In this document: positions 53,751 through 61,717 of the stretch, in pieces
How the letters are laid out: each line of letters begins with the position of its first letter
Numbering within the stretch: the first letter of the stretch is position 1
DNA from: Spartobacteria bacterium LR76
GTDB taxonomy: Bacteria; Verrucomicrobiota; Verrucomicrobiia; Chthoniobacterales; Terrimicrobiaceae
DNA length: 64,000 nt
Assembly (NCBI GenBank): GCA_003054655.1
Contig: QAYZ01000013.1
Coordinates: forward strand, 372,001-436,000
Direction: 5' to 3'
Made by a program: the position numbers and the translations under genes
The notes under the pieces: generated by a model
Seen by the model: only the letters and a program-made list of their open reading frames with translations
Database searches by the model: none
Told to the model about the DNA's origin: nothing

Positions 53751-53764
53751 TATTACGCGTATAA
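53751..53764. promoter_or_regulatory. LacI-type operator 10, before dehydrogenase 2
   Basis: TATTACGCGTATAA, in which ATTAC-GCGT-ATAAT (53752-53765) is close to perfectly symmetric. It lies 78 bp upstream of the plus-strand dehydrogenase; centres of operators 9 and 10 are 72 bp apart. Confidence 0.7.
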
Positions 53765-53841
53765 TGGCGAGACCGTTGCACGCGCCTCCATTGCTGCATT
53801 ATGGGAGTTCCATCACGAAATCGTCCCCGCGGTCGTTCCCT

Positions 53842-54918
53842 ATGCTTAATACTGCCTCTCCGTTCCCCGCCGACACGACTCGCAGCACGGTCGCGGCCAG
53901 CGCCATGCCGAGACCTGCACAAAGGCCCCGAGCCGCCTTTGTGGTAGCCGAGTCGCTCTTTGAGCGCATTTATGGGCCCGATCAGCGCGCGGCTGTCGCG
54001 GCCATGACCGATCTTGACCCGCAGTTGCTTACCCCGGAGTGCTGGCGCGATCACCCGGACGTCACGCGCGAGGTGGAGTGGATCTTCTCCACCTGGTCGA
54101 TGCCCCCGGCCACGGAGGAGTTCCTCGCCGCCTTTCCGCGGCTGCGCACCATCTTTTACGCCGCAGGGACGGTGAAAACTTTCGCCACCGACGCCCTGTG
54201 GGAGCGCGGCATCGTCGTCACCAGCGCGCTCGCGGCAAATGCCGTCCCGGTGGCCGAGTTCACCGTCGCCCAGATCGTCCTCGCGCTGAAATCCGTCTGG
54301 CCCATGGCCCTGCAAATCCGCCAGACACGGATATTTCCTCATCCTGAGATTCCCACACCCGGCGTATTTCAATCCACCGTGGGGCTCATTTCTCTGGGAG
54401 CCATTGGCCGCCTCGTTGCGGAGTATCTGCAGCACTACGATCTGCATGTCATCGCCTACGACCCTTATGTAAGCGAGGCCGAGGCGCGGCGGCTCGGCGT
54501 GGGGCTGCGCAGCCTCGACGAGCTGTTTGCCTGCTCCGACGTGGTGAGCTGCCACGCGCCGCTCATCGACGAGACCCACCGCCTTATCCGCCAGCAACAC
54601 ATCGAGTCGATGAAGCCGCACGCCACCTTTATCAACACGGCGCGCGGCGCGATCGTGGATGAGCCGGGCCTCCTCGCCGCCCTGCGCAATCGCCCCGATC
54701 TCTTCGCCCTCCTCGACGTCACCTCGCCCGAGCCGCCCCCGCCGGACTCGCCCATCTTTGACGTGCCCAATCTCATCCTCACCCCGCACATCGCCGGGAG
54801 CACGAATCTCGAGTGCCGCCGCATGGCCGACTACATGATCGAGGAGGCCGCCCGCCTGCTGGCCGGGGAGCCGCTCCGGCACGTCGTCACCGCCGCCGAT
54901 CTCGATCGCCGCGCCTGA
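53842..54918 (+). CDS. D-2-hydroxyacid dehydrogenase family protein 2
   Basis: 358 aa from the ATG at 53842; the frame is open further upstream, but any earlier start up to 53764 would place coding sequence on operator 10. NAD-binding motif TVGLISLGAIGRLVAEYLQH, then FINTARGAIVDEPGLLAALR, LLDVTSPEPPPPDSPIF and LTPHIAGSTNLECRR with the active-site His. Divergent from lyase 2 and clearly a different branch from dehydrogenase 1, so the two need not share a substrate. Cytoplasmic. Confidence 0.82.
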   Translation: MLNTASPFPADTTRSTVAASAMPRPAQRPRAAFVVAESLFERIYGPDQRAAVAAMTDLDPQLLTPECWRDHPDVTREVEWIFSTWSMPPATEEFLAAFPRLRTIFYAAGTVKTFATDALWERGIVVTSALAANAVPVAEFTVAQIVLALKSVWPMALQIRQTRIFPHPEIPTPGVFQSTVGLISLGAIGRLVAEYLQHYDLHVIAYDPYVSEAEARRLGVGLRSLDELFACSDVVSCHAPLIDETHRLIRQQHIESMKPHATFINTARGAIVDEPGLLAALRNRPDLFALLDVTSPEPPPPDSPIFDVPNLILTPHIAGSTNLECRRMADYMIEEAARLLAGEPLRHVVTAADLDRRA

Positions 54919-54960
54919 CGGCACGTCACGGGCCGTACGGAGCGCGGGTTCTGTATTAGA

Positions 54961-54974
54961 TATTACGCGTAAAA
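54961..54974. promoter_or_regulatory. LacI-type operator 11, before the PEP-CTERM gene at 55041
   Basis: TATTACGCGTAAAA, sharing its left ten bases exactly with operator 10. It lies 67 bp upstream of the PEP-CTERM start. Confidence 0.65.
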
Positions 54975-55040
54975 TCGCGAGCGTCTTGATGGCTAACAGC
55001 ATCGCTCTCTAAGGTTTTCTCAAAGTTCCCCACCCCACTA

Positions 55041-56483
55041 ATGCAAACACCATCCTCATCCCGCCCCATGCGCACCGCACTCCTCCAGCACGGCTCCGGG
55101 CTGCGCCTCCTCGCCGCCCTCGCAGCTCTCGGCGCAGCCGCCATCCCCGCCTCCGCCGCGACCACGACCTACTCGTGGACCAACGTGGCCAACCAGGTCA
55201 ACTGGAGCAGCACGGCCTCCTGGGCGGGCGGCGTCGTGCCGACCAGCGGGCAGGACACGGCGATCTCCATCATCACGGGGCAGAACGCCGCGACCAACAA
55301 CGACCTCGGCCCCTTCACGCTGAACCGGCTCGTCATGCAAACCGGCGTCGGTTCCACCAAGACTCTCGGCGTCAAGGGCAGCGCCCTTCTCTTCGTCAAG
55401 GATAGCAACAACCTCGCCCCGACCATCCTGCTCCAGAATAAAAGCACCCAGGGCATGACGCTCGCCAACGCGCTCACCGTCACCGACGCCCTCACCATCA
55501 CGCACTCCGGCACCTCGAGCACGACCGTCTCGGGAGCGATCACCAACACGGGCGGCATCACCTTTGACGGCGCGGGCACGGGTGCCATCACCCTCGGCGG
55601 CGGCGTCACCTCCGGCGCGGGCGGCATTTCCTACACCGGCAGCTACGTCATCACCGTCACCGGGGCCAATACCTACACGGGCGTGACCACCTTTGGCGGC
55701 GGCACCGTTTCCACCAGCTCGATCACCAATGGCGGCAGCGCCAGTAACCTCGGCGGAGCCTCCAGCGACGCGGCAAACCTCGTCTTCGATGGCGGCGCGC
55801 TGCGCTACACCGGGGCCACCGCCGCCAGCGACCGCGCCTTTACCATCAACTCCGGCAAGACCGCCTCCATCGAGGTCACCAGCGCCGCCGCCACCCTCAC
55901 TCTCGCCGGGGCCACCGGAGCATCGACCAACGGAGGGTTGGCGAAATCCGGCGCGGGCATCCTCGCCCTCTCTGCCGCGAACACCTACACCGGCACCACC
56001 CAGGTCACCGCGGGCACGCTCCTCCTGAGCGCAGGCGGCTCGCTTCACGGCACCTCCACCGTCGTCTCCGACGGAGCCTCCCTCAGCCTCGCCGACGGCT
56101 CCGCCTACACCTTCACCCTCGGTGCGGATGGCTATGTCAACGGGATCGCCAGCGGCAAGGGCATCAGCGGCCTGGGAATCAATACCGTCTCGCTCGACGG
56201 CGACTTCGTCTTTGATCTCGCCAGCGCGGGCACGGCACTGGGCGACAGTTGGACGATCATCGACATCGCCTCCGTCGGCGAATCCTATCTCGCGGGCTTT
56301 TCCATCGCCAATGCCGGGGCGGTCCAGTCCGGCGGCGTCTGGACCTTCACCGACTCCGGCACACAATACGCCTTTGACCAGGGCACGGGCGTCCTGCAGG
56401 TCGTCCCCGAGCCCGCCGCCACCGCCCTCCTCGCCCTCGGCCTCACCGCCACTCTCCTCCTCCGCCGCCGCAAATCGGCCTGA
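55041..56483 (+). CDS. PEP-CTERM protein with autotransporter-associated beta-strand repeats
   Basis: 480 aa. A basic, hydrophobic leader (LRLLAALAALGAAAIPASA) precedes the mature part. Autotransporter-associated repeats are evident: VTGANTYTGVTTFGGGTVST and LSAANTYTGTTQVTAGTLLL share the NTYTG turn. The closing block LDGDFVFDLASAGTALGDSW is also usual. VPEP at about residue 455 is followed by a membrane stretch and LLRRRKSA, a complete PEP-CTERM signal. A beta-helical envelope or matrix protein; no enzyme domain is visible. It carries an operator of the lyase regulon and is followed by a strong terminator. Confidence 0.85.
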   Translation: MQTPSSSRPMRTALLQHGSGLRLLAALAALGAAAIPASAATTTYSWTNVANQVNWSSTASWAGGVVPTSGQDTAISIITGQNAATNNDLGPFTLNRLVMQTGVGSTKTLGVKGSALLFVKDSNNLAPTILLQNKSTQGMTLANALTVTDALTITHSGTSSTTVSGAITNTGGITFDGAGTGAITLGGGVTSGAGGISYTGSYVITVTGANTYTGVTTFGGGTVSTSSITNGGSASNLGGASSDAANLVFDGGALRYTGATAASDRAFTINSGKTASIEVTSAAATLTLAGATGASTNGGLAKSGAGILALSAANTYTGTTQVTAGTLLLSAGGSLHGTSTVVSDGASLSLADGSAYTFTLGADGYVNGIASGKGISGLGINTVSLDGDFVFDLASAGTALGDSWTIIDIASVGESYLAGFSIANAGAVQSGGVWTFTDSGTQYAFDQGTGVLQVVPEPAATALLALGLTATLLLRRRKSA

Positions 56484-56511
56484 CTGCAAAAGCCGCGCAA
56501 GTCTTGCTCGA

Positions 56512-56550
56512 CCGGAGCATCCTCGGGGTGGGGATGCTCCGGTTTTTTTT
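56512..56550 (+). terminator. Intrinsic terminator after the PEP-CTERM gene at 55041
   Basis: Arms CCGGAGCATCC (56512-56522) and GGATGCTCCGG (56532-56542) pair perfectly over 11 bp, followed by eight T residues. Confidence 0.92.
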
Positions 56551-56643
56551 GAACTATAGGAAACTGTCTCCTCACAATCGCTGAGGAGAATCTCTTGAGG
56601 ATTGCGGACGCGGCAGCGAGCGCAGCCCTTTGAGACAACCAGG

Positions 56644-56665
56644 CGCATTATTATCCTATAATGCG
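56644..56665. promoter_or_regulatory. Large palindrome upstream of the PEP-CTERM gene at 56751
   Basis: Eight-base arms CGCATTAT (56644-56651) and ATAATGCG (56658-56665) flank TATCCT. The arms resemble half-sites of operators 9 and 10 but the spacing is two bases longer, so it may bind another LacI-type repressor, perhaps the one at 58847. It lies 85 bp before the gene. Confidence 0.55.
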
Positions 56666-56750
56666 AATTTTAAGTCCCTCGCCACCCCGATGGGTGCCTG
56701 TTCCCCTCAAATAAACGGGTCTATAGACCCCCCACCAAAGAGCAGACACG

Positions 56751-58673
56751 ATGAAAAACCTCCTCCAATCCCTCATCCACTCCGCTGCGAAGCAGCGGGT
56801 CGCCATGGCCATGGCGTTGGGACTCACTCCTCTGGCCGCCCAGGCCCAGAATGTCTGGAACGGCGCTGGCGTGACCAGCGGCACGGCTGGCACCGACTGG
56901 ACCGACTCGGCGAACTATCTCGCCGCACCGACGTGGAGTTCGTCCACGGATCTGAAACTTTCCACCATCTCGACCACCGGTGCAGGGCTCACGCTCTCGG
57001 CGGGCACGGCGGGCACCTATGCCGTGAAGAGCTTGTATTTTGGCGAAGGCTCCACACTTTCCACCTCAGAGATCCTCACGCTCAATGGCAATGCAGGCGG
57101 AACGACGCTCGGGCTGTCGGGCAACATCTACATGCCCTCCACCAATGCCTCGAAGATCACGCTCGGCTCCGACCTCACTCTCGACCTGAGCAATGCAACT
57201 CACCAGATCCTCACCACGGCCAATAGCAACGTCACGTCCCAGTGGACGACCGCTCCGGTACTGGTGATAAACTCGCTCATCACGGGCGGCGGCAACAGCG
57301 CATCGCTCACTGCGAGATACTCCTCCTACGGCAGCAGCTCGGGCACGACGGCCATGGTATTGACTAATGATAACAACTCCTACGTCGCCAATCTCGTCGG
57401 CGCGGGGCAGCGTTACGACAGCTACATCGGTTACACCTCGATCAAGAATGTCGGCGAGGGAAACAGTTCCCTGGGCAATGCCACGAACGCCACCACGGGC
57501 ACGCTGGCCTTTGGCAATGGCGGATTCCTGAACTATATCGGCACGGGGAATCAAACCACCGATCGCAACATCAATCTCGCTGCCACCGTCAACTTGGGCA
57601 ACTCCTCGGCGGGAACGACCCTGACGTTCAACGGCTCGATCACAAATGTCGCGACCGGCTCGCCTCCGGGAGCGACAGTCGTAAAAACATCGGTCATCAC
57701 CGGAGCGACGGAGATCATCAATGCCAGCATCTCTGATGGCCCATCGGTCGTCTCGGTGCTAAAAGCAGGCTCAACCAACTACTATAGCACCTCGGGAAAT
57801 GTCGTTTCCAACGATGGTGGCGGATTGCTCGTGCTCAATGGCAACAACTCTTACACAGGCACAGTGACGGTGAGCGCCGGCACGCTCCGCATCGGCCATG
57901 CCAACGCTCTCGGCAGCACGGCTGCCGGCACGACGGTAAGCAATGGAGCGGTGCTCGATCTCAATGGCCAGGCGGTGGGAGCCGAGGCTCTGTCCATCAC
58001 CGGAACCGGCATCAGCAGCGGCGGCGCATTGATCAATAGCAGCGGAACGGCGGCGAGCTATGGCGGAGCTGTCACCTTGACCGGCAATACCAGCCTCGGC
58101 GGCGCGGGAGCCATCACGCTCTCCGGCAATATCGGGGAAAACAGCGCCGGGCGCACCTTTACCAAAGTCGGCGCGGGGACGATCACGCTCAGCGGTGCCA
58201 ATACCTACACTGGCGCGACGACCGTGAGCGCGGGCACGCTGCTCATCAATGGCTCCAACACCAGCACGGCCACCGTGACGGTCGCCTCGGGAGCAGCCAT
58301 CGGCGGCACGGGCACGATCGCGAGCAGCCTTTCGATCTCGGCGGGCGGCAAGTTTGTCTTCAACCTCACCGACGCCCTCACGGTCAATGGCGCGAGCGTC
58401 ACATTTGGCAGCGGCTTTGGCGTCGCAAGCCTCATCGGCCTCGACAGTTCGACCGCCAACGGCACATACAGTCTCATCGACGGCCTCGCCGCGGTAAACC
58501 TCTCCAATGTTTCGAATGTCGGCGAAGCCAATGCCTATGACCTCGGCTCGGGCAAGAGCGCATACTTCCTCTCGAGCGGCCTTCAAGTGGTCGTCGTTCC
58601 CGAGCCCTCGACGCTGGTGCTCCTGGCTGGCGCTCTCGGAGCCGTGATTATATTTCGTCGCCGCCGGGCTTAA
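56751..58673 (+). CDS. PEP-CTERM protein with autotransporter-associated beta-strand repeats
   Basis: 640 aa. Signal peptide QRVAMAMALGLTPLAAQAQ. The opening VWNGAGVTSGTAGTDWTDSA is typical, and several repeats are seen: LLVLNGNNSYTGTVTVSAGT, ITLSGANTYTGATTVSAGTL and VTLTGNTSLGGAGAITLSGN. VPEP is near residue 616, followed by a membrane stretch and FRRRRA. The body is long enough for one right-handed beta-helix of about 25 turns. Surface or matrix protein; no enzymatic motif seen. A perfect 13-bp terminator follows. Confidence 0.85.
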   Translation: MKNLLQSLIHSAAKQRVAMAMALGLTPLAAQAQNVWNGAGVTSGTAGTDWTDSANYLAAPTWSSSTDLKLSTISTTGAGLTLSAGTAGTYAVKSLYFGEGSTLSTSEILTLNGNAGGTTLGLSGNIYMPSTNASKITLGSDLTLDLSNATHQILTTANSNVTSQWTTAPVLVINSLITGGGNSASLTARYSSYGSSSGTTAMVLTNDNNSYVANLVGAGQRYDSYIGYTSIKNVGEGNSSLGNATNATTGTLAFGNGGFLNYIGTGNQTTDRNINLAATVNLGNSSAGTTLTFNGSITNVATGSPPGATVVKTSVITGATEIINASISDGPSVVSVLKAGSTNYYSTSGNVVSNDGGGLLVLNGNNSYTGTVTVSAGTLRIGHANALGSTAAGTTVSNGAVLDLNGQAVGAEALSITGTGISSGGALINSSGTAASYGGAVTLTGNTSLGGAGAITLSGNIGENSAGRTFTKVGAGTITLSGANTYTGATTVSAGTLLINGSNTSTATVTVASGAAIGGTGTIASSLSISAGGKFVFNLTDALTVNGASVTFGSGFGVASLIGLDSSTANGTYSLIDGLAAVNLSNVSNVGEANAYDLGSGKSAYFLSSGLQVVVVPEPSTLVLLAGALGAVIIFRRRRA

Positions 58674-58731
58674 ATCCGGACTCGGTAGTCACGTCCCGTT
58701 CGCCTGCTGGTGGGCAGGCGGCCGGACCGAA

Positions 58732-58770
58732 AAACGCCGCAGTGTTTCTGGCACTGCGGCGTTTACTTTT
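58732..58770. terminator. Intrinsic terminator between the PEP-CTERM gene and LacI gene 3
   Basis: Arms AAACGCCGCAGTG (58732-58744) and CACTGCGGCGTTT (58752-58764) pair perfectly over 13 bp with a 7-base loop and an ACTTTT tail. A smaller stem CGCCTGC/GCAGGCG lies at 58701-58720. It separates convergent genes. Confidence 0.88.
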
Positions 58771-58846
58771 GGACGCCGATGACTAATCGCGCACTGGTAA
58801 GGCGAGCACCGCCGGTACTGAAAGCGGAAACCCTGAGTGCATCCCT

Positions 58847-59878
58847 TCAGGCTTGGGCGAGGGTGTTCCCCTCATGCCACATGCCCTCGGTCAGGAGGGT
58901 GACGCGGCTTTTCGGAATGCCAAAATCGTTATGGTTCAGCTTTTCGATGACCAGCCTCACCGCCGCCGCCCCGATGCCGGGTGCATCCTGGCAAACCCCG
59001 GAGAGGTTCATGTCGGAATCCACATTGAGATTGAGCAATCCGACCTGCGACGGGACCCGGATGCGCTTGCGCTGGAGATAGTCCTGGATGGACGGCAGCA
59101 GGGTATTGGAAGAGATGATGACCTCCGGCCGCCATCGCTGCATCCAGCTCTCCATGGCATCCTCCTGCCACCCGGGAAGAATGAGGCGCGGAATCGCTGC
59201 GATGCGGCGGTCCTTTTCCCGGGCGAGGCTGTAGGCGGCGGAGAGCAGCCCTTCGTTGCGCTCGTCGACGACCTGCGCGAGGACAACTCCCAGTCGCGAA
59301 AAGCCATGGCGGCGGCACTCCGCTATAGCCATATTCATCGTCGCGTAGCTGTCGGTCACCACCCGGTCAAAGGCTGGCTGGGTAAAGGAATACTCGATGA
59401 CCACCGTGCAAAGACGGCTCCAGTCGAGGGTGAAATTTCCATGCGCTTCGGGGAGCGGCCCGACGATGACACCCTGGATATTGCGGGCCTGGAGAATCCC
59501 GTCGAGGCGTCCCTCGCGCAGATCGTCATCCATGACAAAAGGCTCCAGCCGAAATCCCCGTCGCTCCGCCGCCTGGCGTGCCCCCGAGAGATGCGCATCC
59601 AGAATCGCCCTGGCCGGTCCCGAGCGCATGATATAAGCCAGGCAGGTCTGATAAGCGACTGTCGCCCGCCGTCGCCGCATGGTTCCTAATGCAGCCAGCA
59701 GGGGATTGGGGCGGTAGCCAAGTTGCGCAGCAGCCGCCTCCACGCGCTCGCGCACGGCGAGTGTGATGCGCGGGTCATTGCGCAAGGCCCGCGAGACCGT
59801 GGTCTGATGCACGCCCGCCAGGCGGGCTACGTCACCCATACTGGGCGCGGAGGGACGCCTATCGTCGGGGATTTCCAT
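58847..59878 (-). CDS. LacI family transcriptional regulator 3
   Basis: 343 aa from the ATG at 59878; a GTG at 59887 would add three residues. HTH MGDVARLAGVHQTTVSRALR, with the recognition helix HQTTVSRALRN unlike that of the other two LacI proteins here, so it should read a different operator. The sensor domain follows the same plan (LQARNIQGVIVGPLPEAHGN; PEVIISSNTLLPSIQDYLQR). Convergent with the PEP-CTERM gene at 56751 and divergent from that at 60051, either of which it could regulate. Confidence 0.9.
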   Translation of the reverse strand: MEIPDDRRPSAPSMGDVARLAGVHQTTVSRALRNDPRITLAVRERVEAAAAQLGYRPNPLLAALGTMRRRRATVAYQTCLAYIMRSGPARAILDAHLSGARQAAERRGFRLEPFVMDDDLREGRLDGILQARNIQGVIVGPLPEAHGNFTLDWSRLCTVVIEYSFTQPAFDRVVTDSYATMNMAIAECRRHGFSRLGVVLAQVVDERNEGLLSAAYSLAREKDRRIAAIPRLILPGWQEDAMESWMQRWRPEVIISSNTLLPSIQDYLQRKRIRVPSQVGLLNLNVDSDMNLSGVCQDAPGIGAAAVRLVIEKLNHNDFGIPKSRVTLLTEGMWHEGNTLAQA

Positions 59879-60050
59879 AGGGTGCACGGTTCAGGGGGCA
59901 ACGATGCCGCCATGGTAAGTCGGGAGGACTGAAATGCAAAGGATTCCGCCGTTTGGCGGGCATTCATGCATCGGCAAGCACGGCATTTCTTTTGAACGTC
60001 CAACGAGGAGGAGCCTAGCTTGCGACAGATCGAGCGATCAACCACCCCTT

Positions 60051-60986
60051 ATGAATACCCTTCACAAAACCTTCCTGCTAGCCATCGCCACAGGCCTGCC
60101 TCTTATGCAGGGCAATCTCCACGCCCAGACGCTGATCCTGGATTATGATTTCAATCAAGTCACAGGCGGCGGCACCACTGCACCCAGCACGGGAGGCACC
60201 ACGACCAGCCTGAATCTTTATGACTCCGCCGGGACTCTCACCAATCTCCACGGGGCGGCAGGATCAGGTGTCTCCGGGAATGCGGGCGACCTCGCCTTTG
60301 ACAACTCCGCATCGACCGGCATGGGATCTGGCGGAACAGGAGGCCGGGCTCAGTCGGGAAACATCTCCGCAATCAACAGTCTCCAATCCTTCACTCTGAC
60401 GGGTTGGTTTAAGACCGGATCCACCACAGCGATCGGCAACAACGCATTCCTGATTAACAATCAAAGCGGCACCACCGACGGTTTCCGCCTGTATAGCGGC
60501 TCGACCGGTGCTCTCGCCCTGAACGTCAACGGAGTGGCGGTGGCATCCAGCGGAGCATCGACCTATGCGGCAACGGAAGCGTGGGTTTTCTTCGCCGTGA
60601 CTTATGACGGCACCCTGTCATCCAACAATGTCAAATTCTACATTGGCAACACCTCCACTGCGACGAGCCTGAACGTTACGCGAACCCTCGCGCAGGGGAC
60701 AGCCTCGGCAAACTCGGGAGGATTCGCCGTGGGCAACGTGCTCAGCTCCAACATCCGCCCCTTTGATGGCTATCTGGACAACATTTCCGTGTACGGGTCG
60801 CAGACGGATGGCTCGGGCGTCCTGAGCCTCGCTCAGATCGAGTCCGTGCGCCAAGCCGACCTCGTCCCGGAACCTGCCAACCTTGCTTTCCTCGGTTGCG
60901 GCGCCGGTTTGCTCGCCGCGATTTGCCGCCGGAGGTGCGCTTTGCAAAAGACTGCCAGTGCTCAAAGGCAGCATTTTTGTCTGTAA
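60051..60986 (+). CDS. PEP-CTERM protein with a LamG-like domain
   Basis: 311 aa from the ATG at 60051. Signal peptide KTFLLAIATGLPLMQGNLHA. Residues about 28-265 form a concanavalin-like (LamG, Laminin_G_3 type) domain: LQSFTLTGWFKTGSTTAIGN, EAWVFFAVTYDGTLSSNNVK and GYLDNISVYGSQTDG. Such domains bind sugars or proteins. VPEP near residue 272 and CRRR complete a PEP-CTERM signal, but about 20 residues follow the arginines, which is longer than usual. Upstream gap shares its promoter region with LacI gene 3. Confidence 0.82.
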   Translation: MNTLHKTFLLAIATGLPLMQGNLHAQTLILDYDFNQVTGGGTTAPSTGGTTTSLNLYDSAGTLTNLHGAAGSGVSGNAGDLAFDNSASTGMGSGGTGGRAQSGNISAINSLQSFTLTGWFKTGSTTAIGNNAFLINNQSGTTDGFRLYSGSTGALALNVNGVAVASSGASTYAATEAWVFFAVTYDGTLSSNNVKFYIGNTSTATSLNVTRTLAQGTASANSGGFAVGNVLSSNIRPFDGYLDNISVYGSQTDGSGVLSLAQIESVRQADLVPEPANLAFLGCGAGLLAAICRRRCALQKTASAQRQHFCL

Positions 60987-61023
60987 GGTCGCATGAATTA
61001 GTGACCCAATAGCTATTCAGGCC

Positions 61024-61704
61024 ATGCATACCTCCCGGCGGGCATTTACCTTGGTCGAGCTTTGTGCAGCGATCTGCATCCTTGCGATCCTCTGCGCCTT
61101 GATCTCCGGCGGTGTAAGCAACATCCGCAAGGCCGGGGAAAATGCCGGGTGCGTGTCAAATCTCCGGGCGATCGGCACCGCCGTCTCGCTCTATGTTTCG
61201 GACCATGACGGTAGCCTTCCTGGCCCGGCCTACGGCAACATGCCCGCCACGTACTCCTATGCTTTGAATGGTCCTTATACGCTGACGACTTATCTCGCTC
61301 CCTATCTGGACTGCCCCGCGCAGGAAAATGCCACCCCGCATACCTGCCCAACCATGATCTGCCCGGCCTTCAAGTACCGGAACGTGCTGCCCGCCAGCCA
61401 ATGGACGAAAGCCCGATCCTACACGCCAGTCTATCAGTTGTCTGGCGTCACGCTGCCGGGAGGCATGCTGCCAAACCCCTGGGGACGCCCCGCCACCGCA
61501 GGGCTCAACATGAATGACGCTCCGTTCAAGCTCGCCGCGATCTGCTCGCAGGTGAAGGCCTCCGCCACATGGATGATCATGGATGCAGACGTGACTTCCA
61601 ACATTGGCGGAGAGGGGCTGTCTCCCAAACCCGTCCATGGGACGCACTGGAACCGCCTCTTCTTCGACTTTCATGTCGAGGCGACTGCCACCCAAAAACC
61701 CTGA
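61024..61704 (+). CDS. Type IV pilin-like / GspG-like pseudopilin
   Basis: 226 aa from the ATG at 61024. Leader MHTSRRA, then FTLVELCAAICILAILCALI with Glu at +5. After the helix, AGCVSNLRAIGTAVSLYVSD and, near the C-terminus, HGTHWNRLFFDFHVEATA match the verrucomicrobial and planctomycete pilin-like proteins that close with an H-x-N-x-LF-x-D-x-HVE motif. Seven or more cysteines suggest disulfides. It is 13 nt before the beta-helix gene and may be exported together with it or help present it. It is not part of either cassette. Confidence 0.8.
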   Translation: MHTSRRAFTLVELCAAICILAILCALISGGVSNIRKAGENAGCVSNLRAIGTAVSLYVSDHDGSLPGPAYGNMPATYSYALNGPYTLTTYLAPYLDCPAQENATPHTCPTMICPAFKYRNVLPASQWTKARSYTPVYQLSGVTLPGGMLPNPWGRPATAGLNMNDAPFKLAAICSQVKASATWMIMDADVTSNIGGEGLSPKPVHGTHWNRLFFDFHVEATATQKP

Positions 61705-61717
61705 CTTCCTGATAAAG

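Noticed and set aside
55500-58400. Repeated GGCACG/ACCTACAC-like strings suggesting a DNA repeat or CRISPR array
   Set aside because: They are coding repeats (NTYTG turns) of autotransporter-associated proteins, not equal-length spacers and repeats.
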